The notes: generated by a model from the letters alone, not told the origin. 64,000 nucleotides of DNA from Corynebacterium jeikeium (GCF_028609885.1 NZ_CP063195.1:2294001-2358000); one strand, 5' to 3'. Shown: positions 1 to 9,610, numbered from the stretch's first letter. Made by a program: numbers and translations.

Positions 1-1
1 G

Positions 2-67
2 TCCGCCGCGCTGTGCATCGACGACCACCAGATGAACCGTATTGCTTCCTACGTCAAGCACACCTAA
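2..67 (+). CDS. 3' end of an unidentified gene
   Basis: An open frame runs in from the window edge and stops at TAA (65-67), giving a C-terminus that ends SAALCIDDHQMNRIASYVKHT minus its first residues. Only about 21 codons are present, so no family can be named. The frame is the only one of the three forward frames with a clean stop just before the next gene. It could be chance. Confidence 0.35.
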   Translation, partial: SAALCIDDHQMNRIASYVKHT

Positions 68-97
68 TCGCACGCACCCCAGCCTAATGCGTCTACG

Positions 98-1063
98 GTG
101 GAACACGTGAATGAAACGTCTGCGGAGATTGAATCGGGCACCCCAAACAACGAGCTAGCCACCGGCTATCCGGAAGGCACACCCGCTGACCTATCTATCC
201 GCGCGGGCCACGAAATGGCTGCCGACCACCCTCGCGAATGGCTGGAGTTCATCGACCCCGCAGATTCCGAGCACATCATCCAGGTGGATCTCACGTGGTT
301 GCTGTCCACGTACCGCTGCCGGTTCGGCACCGAAGCCTGTTTGGGTATTGACGCCGAGAATCCGGACGTCGGCTGTTGCACCCACGGCGCATTTCTCACC
401 GACGAAGACGACCGTGCGACCCTGCGGAATGTCGCGGAAAAGCTCACAGCGGAAGACTGGCAGAACCGCCCCGCGGAAATGGATGAATGGGAGGCGAAGG
501 GGCGTCCACAAGAAAAAAGCGGCGACGACATCGAGCCGTGGCTGGAATGGGACGAGCTAGAAAACGACGAGGGCGAAATGGAACCCGCGTTAAAGACCGT
601 CACAACAAACGGGGCGTGCATCTTCGCTAACCGCGAAGGGTTTCCTGCGGGGCGCGGCTGTGCGCTGCACGCCTGGGCACTACGCAACGACGTAGAGCTG
701 ACTGCCGCGAAGCCCGAAGTGTGCTGGCAGGTGCCGCTACGACGTCTTGAGGACTGGGAGACTCGCCCCGACGGGGTGGAAATGCTGCGCACAACCGTTA
801 CCGAATACAACCGCCGCGGGTGGGGTGACGGCGGCGAAGACTTTGATTGGTATTGTTCCTCCGACCCAAACTGCCACGCGGGCGGGGAGGCACTGTGGCG
901 CACCGGGCGCGAGGAGCTGACGGAGCTGATCGGCGAAGAAGCGTACGAGGTACTGGCCGCGCACTGCGAGGAGCGGGAAAAACTAGCAAAAGTCTCCCCG
1001 AGTGGGTTCCCGCTGCTGTCGATCCACCCGGCGACGGCCGAAGCACGGCGGCGCGGGATTTAG
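98..1063 (+). CDS. Conserved Cys-rich actinobacterial protein (Rv0495c-like)
   Basis: A 321-residue protein without a signal peptide or membrane segment. It has a Cys/His cluster at C74, C81, C93-C94 and H96 (GCCTHGAF), and more Cys residues near residues 170-185 and at the C-terminus, which suggests metal binding. By position next to senX3-regX3 and by its Cys pattern it resembles the mycobacterial Rv0495c group, whose function is unknown. The GTG at 98 is taken as start: a TAATGC -10-like box at 85-90 sits seven bases before it, so the mRNA may be leaderless. It converges on regX3 with six bases between the stops. The family link is from memory of gene order, not a search. Confidence 0.75.
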   Translation: MEHVNETSAEIESGTPNNELATGYPEGTPADLSIRAGHEMAADHPREWLEFIDPADSEHIIQVDLTWLLSTYRCRFGTEACLGIDAENPDVGCCTHGAFLTDEDDRATLRNVAEKLTAEDWQNRPAEMDEWEAKGRPQEKSGDDIEPWLEWDELENDEGEMEPALKTVTTNGACIFANREGFPAGRGCALHAWALRNDVELTAAKPEVCWQVPLRRLEDWETRPDGVEMLRTTVTEYNRRGWGDGGEDFDWYCSSDPNCHAGGEALWRTGREELTELIGEEAYEVLAAHCEEREKLAKVSPSGFPLLSIHPATAEARRRGI

Positions 1064-1069
1064 GCGGAG

Positions 1070-1762
1070 TTAGGCCTCGAACTTATATCCCAGGCCACGG
1101 ACCGTCACCAGGATCTCCGGTCGGGAGGGGTTGCGCTCGATCTTGGAACGCAGGCGCTTAATGTGCACGTCCAGGGTCTTGGTATCTCCGACATAATCGG
1201 CGCCCCACACGCGATCGATCAGCTGGCCGCGGGTCAGCACGCGGCCGCTGTTGCGCATGAGGTACTCGAGCAAGTCGAACTCCTTCAGCGGCATTGGAAC
1301 CTTCTGCCCGTCGACGGTGACGATATGGCGCTCCACGTCCATCATCACGCGATCCTCCTGCAACACCAGGCCGTCGTCGTCGGGAGCCTCGACCTCAACC
1401 TCGCCGCCACGGCGCAGAACGGCGCGGATGCGGGCGATCAGCTCGCGGGCGAAGTAGGGCTTGGTCACATAGTCGTCGGCACCGAGCTCGAGACCCACGA
1501 CCTTGTCGATCTCGCTGTCGCGAGCCGTCACCATAATCACCGGCACGCTGGAGGTCTGGCGCAGCTGGCGGCATACCTCAGTCCCGGACATGCCGGGCAG
1601 CATCAGATCCAACAGGATAATGTCGATGTCTTCCGCAGCGAAGGTATCTAGCGCAGTGGGACCGTCCGGGGCCATGAAAACCTCGAAACCTTCTTTTTTC
1701 AGCAAAAATGCCAGAGGTTCCGCCAAAGACTGCTCGTCTTCGACAATCAAAACGCTCGTCAC
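1070..1762 (-). CDS. regX3: Two-component response regulator RegX3
   Basis: A 230-residue OmpR/PhoB-type regulator. The receiver domain (1-120) shows the acidic pair E8/D9, the phospho-acceptor D52 in ILLDLMLPGMSG, T79 and K101 in VTKPY. The C-terminal winged helix ends with the typical VRGLGYKF motif. In mycobacteria and corynebacteria RegX3 with SenX3 controls the phosphate-starvation response. The start is GTG at 1760-1762 with AAAGG about 13 bases upstream. It lies 146 bases downstream of senX3, so it may also have its own promoter. Confidence 0.95.
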   Translation of the reverse strand: MTSVLIVEDEQSLAEPLAFLLKKEGFEVFMAPDGPTALDTFAAEDIDIILLDLMLPGMSGTEVCRQLRQTSSVPVIMVTARDSEIDKVVGLELGADDYVTKPYFARELIARIRAVLRRGGEVEVEAPDDDGLVLQEDRVMMDVERHIVTVDGQKVPMPLKEFDLLEYLMRNSGRVLTRGQLIDRVWGADYVGDTKTLDVHIKRLRSKIERNPSRPEILVTVRGLGYKFEA

Positions 1763-1908
1763 AGCTGCTCAATAACCTTTCAAAGAAAAATTTTTAAAGC
1801 TACAGAAACTATCCGCCACTATCGTAACGTGCCCGCAGGCTTTAGGGAGTATCAACCCTCAAGACACCCAGTTCACTGGGGGATTACCGGAAGATAACCC
1901 AAAGGTCA
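1763..1908 (-). promoter_or_regulatory. senX3-regX3 intergenic region with hairpin
   Basis: This 146-base gap is AT-richer than the genes beside it. It holds a CCCAG-TTCA-CTGGG inverted repeat (1867-1880) and an A/T tract (about 1787-1800) before regX3. No long repeat of the mycobacterial MIRU kind is seen. It could carry a second promoter or an mRNA processing site for regX3. Confidence 0.4.
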
Positions 1909-3207
1909 TTATTTGTTCTCTATGTCTGACTCTCTACCTTCTGTACCCAATGGACCAGTTGTGCCTTCTGTGGCCTGCGCGACATCCAAGCGCCGCGCAT
2001 CCGGAATAACCGGAATCTCTCCGCTCGGCAGCTCCTTAGCCTTACCCTCCTGGAAGCGTGGGAGCTCCAAAGTAAAGGTGGAGCCCGTCCCTAGGCGGGA
2101 CCACAGGGAAACAGTGCCACCGTGGTTGGCCATCACATGCTTCACGATGGCCAACCCCAGGCCCGTGCCGCCTGTGTCGCGCGAGCGAGCCTTATCCACG
2201 CGGAAGAACCTCTCGAACACGCGTTTCTGATCATCCTGGGAGATGCCGATGCCTCGGTCCGTTACGCGAATGATGACGTTATCGCCGTCTGCTTCGCGAG
2301 AAATGGATACGGGCGAGCCTTCCGGCGAATAGTTGATTGCGTTGGTCAGCAGGTTGGCGACGCTCGTAACAAGGAGCCCCTTATCGCCCTTCACCATCGC
2401 CCCGGAGCGCCCGTCCTTCACCAGGTCAATGTTGCGTGCTTCGGCTGCCAGGCGGCAGCGATCAATCGCGTCCTCGATAACCTTGTCGATGCTCAAAACC
2501 TCTAAGTCCGGCAGCGATTCCGCCCCCTGCAGCTTCGACAGGCTGATCAGCTCGGTAATCATCTGGTTCATGCGACGCACTTCGACGATCAACTTCGAGC
2601 CGAAGTATTCCACGGCTTCCTCGTCGTCGCGGACCGACATGAGCGTCTCCACCAGCAGCGAGATCGCCCCAACCGGTGTTTTGAGCTCGTGGGAGACGTT
2701 GGCCACGAAGTCTCGGCGGGCGGATTCCATGCGCACGGATTCGGAATCGTCGGTGGCGTAAACCACTGCGAAGCGGTCATCCGCGAGAGAGAGCAGCTGA
2801 ACCTGCCCGGCCACGGCAATGACCGGACGGTTGCTGCGCCGCGGCGGGGGCAGGAAGTTCAGCTCACGTGGCTCCTGGTCGGCGAAAACCCGCTCCACCA
2901 TCTTCCACGCTTCGGCGTTGAGGTTCCGCTCGTGCACCAATCCCAACTCGTGGGCACGTGGGTTGGAAAGCACCACGTTGCGTTTGCGATCCACAACCGC
3001 CACCGCGTCAGGCGAAGACTGGATAGCGAAGTGCAGAACTTGCGCCACCGTGGAAACGCGATTGCCCTCAAGCTCTCTTTGGGTGTGAGTGTTGCGCTGA
3101 GCCTTCACTCGCTTGCGGTAGGCCCACATGCCGAATGCGCCCAGGCACACACCGACAATCAGCCCAAAGAGCAGCCCGAGGGCAACCCCTGAGGTTAAAA
3201 GTCCCAA
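1909..3207 (-). CDS. senX3: Sensor histidine kinase SenX3
   Basis: A 432-residue membrane kinase, partner of RegX3. One N-terminal membrane segment (about residues 5-29) is followed by a basic patch, a PAS-like region (about 50-155), the HisKA box with phospho-accepting H173 (NVSHELKTPVG), an N-box (LLTNAINYSPEG), and G boxes DRGIGIS and GGTGLGLAIVKH. The apparent start is TTG at 3205-3207 inside a short direct repeat, with no strong ribosome binding site, so the exact start is uncertain. The gene follows gpmA by 35 bases. Confidence 0.93.
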   Translation of the reverse strand: MGLLTSGVALGLLFGLIVGVCLGAFGMWAYRKRVKAQRNTHTQRELEGNRVSTVAQVLHFAIQSSPDAVAVVDRKRNVVLSNPRAHELGLVHERNLNAEAWKMVERVFADQEPRELNFLPPPRRSNRPVIAVAGQVQLLSLADDRFAVVYATDDSESVRMESARRDFVANVSHELKTPVGAISLLVETLMSVRDDEEAVEYFGSKLIVEVRRMNQMITELISLSKLQGAESLPDLEVLSIDKVIEDAIDRCRLAAEARNIDLVKDGRSGAMVKGDKGLLVTSVANLLTNAINYSPEGSPVSISREADGDNVIIRVTDRGIGISQDDQKRVFERFFRVDKARSRDTGGTGLGLAIVKHVMANHGGTVSLWSRLGTGSTFTLELPRFQEGKAKELPSGEIPVIPDARRLDVAQATEGTTGPLGTEGRESDIENK

Positions 3208-3229
3208 GGCAAAAATCCCAAGGCTAAAA
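3202..3229. repeat. 14-base direct repeat over the senX3 start
   Basis: TCCCAAGGC occurs at 3202-3210 and again at 3216-3224, each followed by an A run. On the coding strand this puts GCCTTGGGA twice, so the presumed TTG start and its upstream context are duplicated out of frame. Confidence 0.6.
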
Positions 3230-3242
3230 CTTAGCCCGGCTC

Positions 3243-4007
3243 TTACTTAGCCTGGCCCTGTGCAGCGACTGCTGCGGCACCCGCGGCGGCTGCCTCCGGG
3301 TCCAGGTAGTCGCCACCTGGGTTCAGAACCTTGCCGTCTGCGTCGATGTTGTAGACCAGCGGGATGCCGGTTGGGATGTTCAGGCCCGCAATGTCTTCGT
3401 CAGAGATCTTGTCCAGGTGCTTAACCAGCGCACGCAGGGAGTTGCCGTGCGCGGCGACCAGGACGGTCTCGCCGTTCTTCACGCGCGGCTCAATCTCTTC
3501 CTCGTAGTAGGGGATGAAGCGCTTCACGACGTCCAGCAGGCACTCGGTGGCTGGAATCTCGGACAGGTCGGCGTAGCGCGGGTCGTTGGTCTGCGCGTAC
3601 TCGTTGTCAGCGTCGATGGCCGGTGGCGGAGTGTCGTAGGAACGGCGCCATGCCATGAACTGCTCTTCGCCGTATTTGTCCTTGGTCTCTGCCTTGTTCA
3701 GCCCCTGCAGAGCGCCGTAGTGGCGCTCGTTCAGGCGCCAGTCGCGCACGACGGGGATCCAGTGGCGATCCGCCGCATCGAGGGCGATGTTGGCGGTGGT
3801 GATGGCGCGACGCAGCAGGGAGGTGTACAGGATGGTCGGCTCCAGGCCGGCCTCCTTGATCATCTCGCCGCCGCGGACTGCCTCCGCGCGGCCCTTCTCA
3901 GTCAGTCGCACGTCTACCCAGCCGGTGAACTGGTTGGAGGCATTCCATTCACTCTGGCCGTGACGCAGCAGAATCAGATTTCCGTGGGAGTTGTTTTGCT
4001 CGCTCAT
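3243..4007 (-). CDS. gpmA: 2,3-bisphosphoglycerate-dependent phosphoglycerate mutase
   Basis: A 254-residue glycolytic enzyme that interconverts 3- and 2-phosphoglycerate. The phospho-histidine motif [12 protein letters not shown] puts the catalytic His at residue 16, and [11 protein letters not shown] carries the second active-site His (AAHGNS). The C-terminus ends in an Ala/Gly-rich tail. It sits between a YbjN-domain gene and senX3, the same order as in mycobacteria. An ATG start follows closely on the upstream gene. Confidence 0.96.
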   Translation of the reverse strand: MSEQNNSHGNLILLRHGQSEWNASNQFTGWVDVRLTEKGRAEAVRGGEMIKEAGLEPTILYTSLLRRAITTANIALDAADRHWIPVVRDWRLNERHYGALQGLNKAETKDKYGEEQFMAWRRSYDTPPPAIDADNEYAQTNDPRYADLSEIPATECLLDVVKRFIPYYEEEIEPRVKNGETVLVAAHGNSLRALVKHLDKISDEDIAGLNIPTGIPLVYNIDADGKVLNPGGDYLDPEAAAAGAAAVAAQGQAK

Positions 4008-4062
4008 ACCCCCAATTCTGCCATGATGTGCGTCGGCATGCCTCTGAATTCGGCGGTACCGC

Positions 4063-4719
4063 CTATTCTTCTGAATCTACTTCCGATTCTTGTTGCACGT
4101 CGCCGTCAGCACCGCCGCGCTCCGTGCCGTCGCTAGTCCCGTCCAGGTCGGGGGTGCTCGGACTCTTTGCTTCGGACGCCAACTTGGAGCCCGGTGGCGG
4201 CGCCAATAACTGGACCTCCTGCTCGGAGGGCTTGAGGTGCGTGAAGGCCGCGAGGTTCATAGTCGGTTCGCCACGGGACAGGCGCCATGCCCACTCGTGG
4301 CGGATGGAGGAGGCGAAGCCACGTTCGAGGATGCGATTGAAGTCGGCATCCGCCCGCTCCAGGACCTGCCCCAGGATCCGCTGAATGTCCTCGCTGGTGG
4401 TGTTATCCGAGAACTGGCCGACCAGGTAGATGTCGTTGTTCCGGTCCAGTGTGTAGTGCACTCCGAAGCTGCGGCGGTTGGCGTGCAACAGCAACTTGTA
4501 GACCTCTTCCTGGCCTTCCTCCACCGCGCGGCAAACAAAGGCTTCCACTCGGAACATGCCATCCTGCGGAATAAAAAGGCAGTTCGTTTTCAGCCGCTTC
4601 TCCCCCGGCAAGACGACTACGACGGTGTCGCCGTCTCCGGCCGGCCCCTCGGGGAGGGTGTACTCGACTTCCGCTTCGTCCAGAAGTTCACAAATCCGTG
4701 TGCGATCCATATGCCCCAA
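4063..4719 (-). CDS. YbjN-domain protein (Rv0487-like)
   Basis: A 218-residue cytoplasmic protein. Residues 5-150 fit the YbjN / secretion-chaperone-like fold, for example the stretch around [20 protein letters not shown]. The tail (about 175-218) is acidic and of low complexity. It lies between mshA and gpmA, as Rv0487 does in mycobacteria. Its role is unknown. A 12-base perfect palindrome (GGCGGTACCGCC, 4052-4063) lies at its stop, between it and gpmA. Confidence 0.8.
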   Translation of the reverse strand: MGHMDRTRICELLDEAEVEYTLPEGPAGDGDTVVVVLPGEKRLKTNCLFIPQDGMFRVEAFVCRAVEEGQEEVYKLLLHANRRSFGVHYTLDRNNDIYLVGQFSDNTTSEDIQRILGQVLERADADFNRILERGFASSIRHEWAWRLSRGEPTMNLAAFTHLKPSEQEVQLLAPPPGSKLASEAKSPSTPDLDGTSDGTERGGADGDVQQESEVDSEE

Positions 4720-4768
4720 ACTACATTTCCACCCGCCCCGGCGCAGTCACCTTGGATTATCTCCGTTT

Positions 4769-6028
4769 TTACCCGGCCGGCTGACGCTCCCCACGGTGAC
4801 CAGCGGGTGGCAGCTCCTCGTACAGCTTGTGCAGCGCCTCCGCGGAAGCCTGCCAGGAGAACTTGGCTGCATGGCTGGGAGCATATTCCCCCATCGCGAT
4901 GCGCAGATCATCGTCCAACACCAGCTTGCCCAGCGCATCGGCCCAGTCGCTCGGATCGTGGCCGTCCACCAGCAGGCCGGACTTCCCACCATCCACCGCG
5001 ATCGGCAGGCCGCCGGTGCGCGTAGCCACGACAGGCGTGCCGCACGCCTGCGCCTCCAGCGCCACCAACCCGAAGGACTCGTTGTAGCTGGGCACTGCCA
5101 CAATGTCTGCCGCCCGGTACACGCCCACCAGTTCCTCGGGTGGGCGCGGGGCCAGGAAGCGCACGCAACGGCTAATTCCCAGCTCCTCGGCCAGCAGCTG
5201 CAGCCGCTCCAGCTCGTTACCGCCCGCTCCGGAGGACCCGCCGCAAATCACCACAGCCAGCTGCTGTTGGGGGTGCCGGTCTAACAGCTCGGCCACTGCT
5301 CGCAGCAGCACCTGCGGTCCCTTCAACCGCTGCAACCGGCCGACAAACCCAATGACCTTCGTCCGGAAGGGAATGCCTAGTTCACGGCGGGAACGCTCGG
5401 TCGCACGATCCGATCCAGGCGTGAAGCGATCGACGTCTGCCCCCGGTGGGACGACTCTGATCGCGCACGTGGTGGCGTCATAACCCTCAATAAGATCCTG
5501 CACCTCCTGGTCCGTGTTTACGATCAGCAGATCCGCATTGTCCACGATCTGTTGTTCGCAGATGCGGCGCGATTCCGGCTCGCGCGAATCGCCATCGGCC
5601 AGGGAGTTGTTCTTCACCGCCGCCAGCGTGTGGGCCGTGTGCACCCAAGGAACCTGCCAGAGATCGCGCAGCAGCCACCCAACCTGCCCGGAGAGCCAAT
5701 AGTGCGAGTGGATCAGGTCGTAACTCACCCCTTCCTCTCGACAGAAAGCCAGGATAGAGCCCGTAAACGCCGCCAGCTGCGTGGGCAACTCCTCCTTCGA
5801 CAGCCCCTCATACGGCCCAGCCACACAGTTGATCACCCTTAGCCCCGGGCGGACGTTGACTACCTCGCCCTGTAACGGGCGGGTCGCCCGGGTAAATACA
5901 TCGACGATGACGCCCCTACGTTCCAGCTGCTCAGCAATGTTTTTGACGTACACGTTCATCCCGCCGGCATCCCCCGTGCCGGGCTGCTCGAGGGGAGAAG
6001 TGTGCATGGAGATCATAGCGACGCGCAT
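4769..6028 (-). CDS. mshA: D-inositol-3-phosphate glycosyltransferase MshA
   Basis: A 419-residue GT4-family enzyme that joins GlcNAc from UDP-GlcNAc to inositol-3-phosphate, the first step of mycothiol synthesis. The N-terminus [19 protein letters not shown] and the [14 protein letters not shown] stretch are typical, as is the [19 protein letters not shown] donor-binding motif near the C-terminus. The ATG at 6026-6028 is chosen over upstream in-frame codons because it starts exactly at this conserved N-terminus and matches the usual length of about 418-420. It leads the mshA-ybjN-gpmA-senX3-regX3 gene group. Confidence 0.94.
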   Translation of the reverse strand: MRVAMISMHTSPLEQPGTGDAGGMNVYVKNIAEQLERRGVIVDVFTRATRPLQGEVVNVRPGLRVINCVAGPYEGLSKEELPTQLAAFTGSILAFCREEGVSYDLIHSHYWLSGQVGWLLRDLWQVPWVHTAHTLAAVKNNSLADGDSREPESRRICEQQIVDNADLLIVNTDQEVQDLIEGYDATTCAIRVVPPGADVDRFTPGSDRATERSRRELGIPFRTKVIGFVGRLQRLKGPQVLLRAVAELLDRHPQQQLAVVICGGSSGAGGNELERLQLLAEELGISRCVRFLAPRPPEELVGVYRAADIVAVPSYNESFGLVALEAQACGTPVVATRTGGLPIAVDGGKSGLLVDGHDPSDWADALGKLVLDDDLRIAMGEYAPSHAAKFSWQASAEALHKLYEELPPAGHRGERQPAG

Positions 6029-6185
6029 ACCGCCCAAGCTTAGCCAGATTAGAGCGGGGCTGGGGGTAGGTGGCGTCCACAAAAAATTGCTTAATTCCAC
6101 CAAAGAAAACGAGAAAGTTAGATAGGGTGCCAAAGTAACGTGCATCACGTTTTGAAGACTGTTTCTTTAGACCTAAGGGATCTAC
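6029..6185. promoter_or_regulatory. Divergent mshA / fadD promoter region
   Basis: The 157 bases between the divergent starts must hold both promoters. A 15-base dyad AACGTG-CAT-CACGTT lies at 6137-6151, about 35 bases before fadD, and could be an operator for a fatty-acid-responsive regulator. A GGTGGCGTCCACAAAAAA word (about 6069-6086) matches a motif repeated elsewhere in the window. AAGGGA upstream of the fadD ATG is its ribosome binding site. Confidence 0.5.
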
Positions 6186-7919
6186 ATGACTGACACCGAG
6201 CGCCCAGAGGGAACGGCCTGGAAGGACAAGCCTTACCTGAAGTACTACGCGGAGTGGACTCCGCACAGCCTGGAGTACCAAGACGACACCATGGCTAAGC
6301 TTCTCGACCGTACTGTCGCCGAACACTCGAGCGCCGACATCCTGGACTTCTTCGGCCAGACGATGACTTACGGAGATTTCCTTAAGCAGGTCAAGAGCGT
6401 GGCCGCTGGCCTGCGCGAGCTGGGCGTGCGCCCCGGCGACCGCGTGGCAGTAACCCTGCCGAACTGCCCGCAGCACCTGATTACGATCTTCGCCGCCCAC
6501 AAGCTGGGCGCCGTAGTGGCAGAGCACAACCCTCTGTACACCGCCCGCGAGCTGGAAGGCCCCTGCAAGGACCACGGCGCGAAGGTTGCGGTGGTCTGGG
6601 ACAAGATCGCCCCGATGTTCCAGGAGCTTTCACGCACCACGCCGCTGGAGAAGATCGTCAGTGTGAACATGATCGACGCGATGCCGCTGGTGAAGCGTCT
6701 GGCTCTGAAGCTGCCGATCAAGTCGATCAAGGAAAAGCGCGACCAGCTGCACGGTGAGGCACCGGGCACCATCCCGTTCTCCCAGCTGCAGAGCGCCAAG
6801 TTTGGTGGCGACGGATCGGACATCGAAAACTCCCCGGAGACGACACAGGACTCCCCTGCGTTTATCCTCTTCACTTCCGGCACGACCGGTAAGCCCAAGG
6901 GCGCGCAGCTGACGCACGGCAACGTCATGTCCAACGTCGTCCAGGGACTGTCCTGGATCAGCGGCATCGGCGAGCGTGGCCAGGAGAAGTTCCTAGCCGC
7001 CTTGCCACTGTTCCATATTTACGGCCTGACCCTGACCGCCGCGTTGGCCGTATCCACCGGCGGCAAGCTGCTACTACTGCCGAAGCCGGAGATTCCGCTG
7101 ATCGTGGACCAGCTTAAGCGCGAAACCCCCACCTACATGCCGGGCGTACCGACCCTGTACGACAAGATCCTGGCCGCCGCCGAAGAGCACAACCTGGACC
7201 TGCGCGGAATCGCCAACGCCCTGTCCGGCGCAGCGCCGCTGCCGGTGCACACCACCCTGGAGTGGGAGAAGAAGACCGGCGGCAAGATCGTGGAGGGCTA
7301 CGGCCTGACCGAATCCGGCCCGATCCTCGTAGCCAACCCCGTTACCTCGGAGCGCCGCGCAGGCTACATCGGCATCCCGTTCCCGGATACGGAAATGCGC
7401 GTGGCCGACCCGAACGACTTCAGCAAGACCATGCCGGACGGCGAGCCGGGTGAACTACTGGCCCGCGGCCGCCAGGTTTTCCACGGGTACATCAACATCC
7501 CGGATGAGGATCAGCCGTTCCACGAGGATTGGTTCTGCACTGGTGACATGGCTGTGATGGAGCCGGACGGCTTCATCAAGATCGTCTCCCGCATTAAGGA
7601 AATGATCATCACCGGCGGGTTTAACGTTTACCCCGCCGAGGTGGAGGAGTTCCTGGAGGAGCACGAGCAGATCCAGAAGGCCGGCGTGGTTGGCCTGCCG
7701 CAGGACGACGGCTCGGAAGAGGTTGTCGCCGCAGTTGTTCTGGCGGACGGTGTCAGCGAGGCTGACTTCGACAAGGAAGCCATCCGGGAGTGGGCTCGCG
7801 AAGGTCTGACCCGCTACAAGGTTCCCCGCCGCTTCTTCGTCGTCGACGAGATGCCGGCTGATCTGATCGGCAAGATCCGCCGCCGTGAGGTTAAGGACCT
7901 GATCATGACGATGCTGTAG
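6186..7919 (+). CDS. fadD: Long-chain fatty-acid-CoA ligase
   Basis: A 577-residue member of the ANL (AMP-binding) superfamily that activates fatty acids to acyl-CoA via acyl-AMP. The P-loop FILFTSGTTGKPKG is at 227-239, GYGLTESGP at 371-379, the hinge region near DWFCTGD (448-454), and the catalytic Lys at about K563 in GKIRRREV. Length fits FadD. It stands alone, followed by a clear terminator and then the alkB group, so it could activate fatty acids formed by alkane oxidation. Chain-length preference cannot be read from the sequence. Confidence 0.92.
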   Translation: MTDTERPEGTAWKDKPYLKYYAEWTPHSLEYQDDTMAKLLDRTVAEHSSADILDFFGQTMTYGDFLKQVKSVAAGLRELGVRPGDRVAVTLPNCPQHLITIFAAHKLGAVVAEHNPLYTARELEGPCKDHGAKVAVVWDKIAPMFQELSRTTPLEKIVSVNMIDAMPLVKRLALKLPIKSIKEKRDQLHGEAPGTIPFSQLQSAKFGGDGSDIENSPETTQDSPAFILFTSGTTGKPKGAQLTHGNVMSNVVQGLSWISGIGERGQEKFLAALPLFHIYGLTLTAALAVSTGGKLLLLPKPEIPLIVDQLKRETPTYMPGVPTLYDKILAAAEEHNLDLRGIANALSGAAPLPVHTTLEWEKKTGGKIVEGYGLTESGPILVANPVTSERRAGYIGIPFPDTEMRVADPNDFSKTMPDGEPGELLARGRQVFHGYINIPDEDQPFHEDWFCTGDMAVMEPDGFIKIVSRIKEMIITGGFNVYPAEVEEFLEEHEQIQKAGVVGLPQDDGSEEVVAAVVLADGVSEADFDKEAIREWAREGLTRYKVPRRFFVVDEMPADLIGKIRRREVKDLIMTML

Positions 7920-7946
7920 GCGGACGCTTCCCCTCTTCTAGCTCTT

Positions 7947-7990
7947 CCCGAGTTCGGCGAATACGCCGGGCTCGGGTTTCTGCTTTCTTG
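7947..7990 (+). terminator. Rho-independent terminator after fadD
   Basis: CCCGAG-tt-CGGCG-aata-CGCCG-gg-CTCGGG (7947-7976) forms a strong stem, followed by TTTCTGCTTTCTT. Confidence 0.85.
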
Positions 7991-8006
7991 GCTCCCTAAG
8001 CGCCGA

Positions 8007-8128
8007 ATGTCGCTAGAACGGGAATGCGTTAAAGGAAACTATTTTCACCTGCATAAAGTCGCAGGTTAGAGCGTTGCGCTGTTTTGGAACCTTGCGTTTC
8101 CATTTACAGATTCCTGTTCTAACGACAT
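8007..8128. repeat. 122-bp element with 18-bp terminal inverted repeats, copy A
   Basis: The ends ATGTCGCTAGAACGGGAA (8007-8024) and TTCCTGTTCTAACGACAT (8111-8128) are inverted repeats matching at 16 of 18 bases. A second element with the same ends and exactly the same length lies at 16799-16920. The two copies also share CGTTAAAG at positions 21-28, TTTTCA near 38-43 and AGAGCG near 62-67. It codes for nothing. An inner hairpin CCTGC-N8-GCAGG is present. It looks like a miniature inverted-repeat element or a structured RNA/DNA element; no target duplication is evident. Confidence 0.8.
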
Positions 8129-8190
8129 TTCCACATTCCACCCCTCCCGGAACCCCTCCTCCAACTACCTCCAAAGCCCTAATTTCATAT

Positions 8191-8220
8191 TGTTGTGAAA
8201 ACCATATGGTATTCTGTGTC
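8191..8220 (+). promoter_or_regulatory. Candidate alkB operator/promoter
   Basis: A 16-base dyad around ACCATATGGT (AAAACCATATGGTATT, 8198-8213) overlaps a TATTCT -10-like box (8210-8215). It lies about 165 bases before alkB and is flanked by TTGTGA and TGTCACA. This is the best candidate for alkane-responsive control, which is inference only. Confidence 0.45.
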
Positions 8221-8377
8221 ACATGTGCGAGGCAGAGCGCTCCGCCATCCGGGCGCCATCCGGGCCCATCCACGCACCATTCGTGGGCCATACGTGCACG
8301 ACTCGCACGCCAACTAGATACCAACTGAATACCAACCCCACACCATCGATATGCACAGGAATGCAGGTGAGTCGACG

Positions 8378-9610
8378 ATGACAACCACGCAAAACCCAGC
8401 GCACACAGCCAACGGCGCTAGCACCTCTCCCGGTACGGCTCCAGCCAAGCGCCCACCCGGTTGGAAAGACTCCAAGAAGTACGCCTGGACTTTCAGCCTC
8501 GTTCCGGCGGCCATTCCACTGATCGTGTGGGGCGTTGCCTCCTGGCTCAAAGCCATCAACGGCCCCGACCTGCTGATCCATGTCACCTGGTGGGCCGGCC
8601 CCATTGCCGTGTTTATCCTGATCCCACTGGCGGACGTGATCCTCGGCCGCGATGGCGAGAACGTGCCGGAAGAGTTCGTCCCCTGGCTGGAAGAAACCAA
8701 GTACTACCGAGTGGTGACGTACCTCTACTTCCCCATCATGCTGGCCAGCCTCATTGCCTGCTGCTACCTATGGACCAGCTCGGACCTGTTGATGATCGAC
8801 CGCCTGGGCCTTGCCTGGTCTATGGGCATGAGCTCCGGCATCGGTATCGTCGCTGCCCACGAACTAGGCCACAAGAAGGGCAGCTTCGAGCGTTGGATGG
8901 GCAAGATCACCCTGGCTGTCCCCGCCTACGGGCACTTCTACATCGAGCACAACAAGGGTCACCACGTTAAGGTCGCCACCCCGGAGGATCCGGTGAGCTC
9001 CCGCATGGGCGAGAACGTCTACACCTACCTGGTCCGATCCATCCCTCACCAGATCCCACGCGCCTGGAACATCGAGAAGAAGCGTCTGGCGCGCAAGGGC
9101 AAGTCCCAATTCCACCTCAGCAATGAGGTGCTGAACGCTTGGCTGGTCACCGTGCTGGTCTGGGGCGGGCTGTTCATCGCCTTCGGCATCTACATTCTGC
9201 CGTGGATGCTAATCCAGGCCGTGCTGGGCATCGCCTTGCTGGAGTTCGTGAACTACCTAGAGCACTACGGCCTGTTGCGGCAGATGCAGCCGGATGGCCG
9301 CTACGAGCGCTGCACCCCGGAGCACTCCTGGAACTCCGACAATCTGACCACCAATATTTTCCTCTACCAGCTTCAGCGCCACTCGGATCACCACGCGAAT
9401 CCGACGCGCCGCTACCAGTCGCTGCGCTCGGACGTGAAAGCTCCGGAGCTGCCAGCCGGCTACGCGACGATGATCGCCATGGCTTCGATTCCGCCGCTGT
9501 GGTTCAAGGTCATGGATAGCCGCCTGATGAAGCACTACAACTACGACGTCTCCAAGGCGAACGTCCTGCCTGGCAAGGAAGAGAAGCTGGCTGCGAGGTG
9601 GCAGCGATGA
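8378..9610 (+). CDS. alkB: Alkane 1-monooxygenase (AlkB)
   Basis: A 410-residue integral membrane di-iron enzyme that hydroxylates the end carbon of alkanes using rubredoxin. The diagnostic His boxes are all present: HELGHKKG (about H161/H165), EHNKGHH (H191, H195, H196), NYLEHYGLLR (H296) and LQRHSDHHANPTRRYQ (H335, H338, H339). Several hydrophobic segments surround them. The ATG at 8378 is preferred over one at 8351 because AGGTGAG lies seven bases before it. The stop overlaps the next start as ATGA, and rubredoxin follows, so the three genes form an operon. Substrate range cannot be told; fatty-acid omega-hydroxylation is possible. Confidence 0.95.
   Translation: MTTTQNPAHTANGASTSPGTAPAKRPPGWKDSKKYAWTFSLVPAAIPLIVWGVASWLKAINGPDLLIHVTWWAGPIAVFILIPLADVILGRDGENVPEEFVPWLEETKYYRVVTYLYFPIMLASLIACCYLWTSSDLLMIDRLGLAWSMGMSSGIGIVAAHELGHKKGSFERWMGKITLAVPAYGHFYIEHNKGHHVKVATPEDPVSSRMGENVYTYLVRSIPHQIPRAWNIEKKRLARKGKSQFHLSNEVLNAWLVTVLVWGGLFIAFGIYILPWMLIQAVLGIALLEFVNYLEHYGLLRQMQPDGRYERCTPEHSWNSDNLTTNIFLYQLQRHSDHHANPTRRYQSLRSDVKAPELPAGYATMIAMASIPPLWFKVMDSRLMKHYNYDVSKANVLPGKEEKLAARWQR

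Noticed and set aside
4827..5087. Small forward frames inside mshA and ybjN
   Set aside because: They lie wholly within well-supported genes on the other strand, with no ribosome binding sites.
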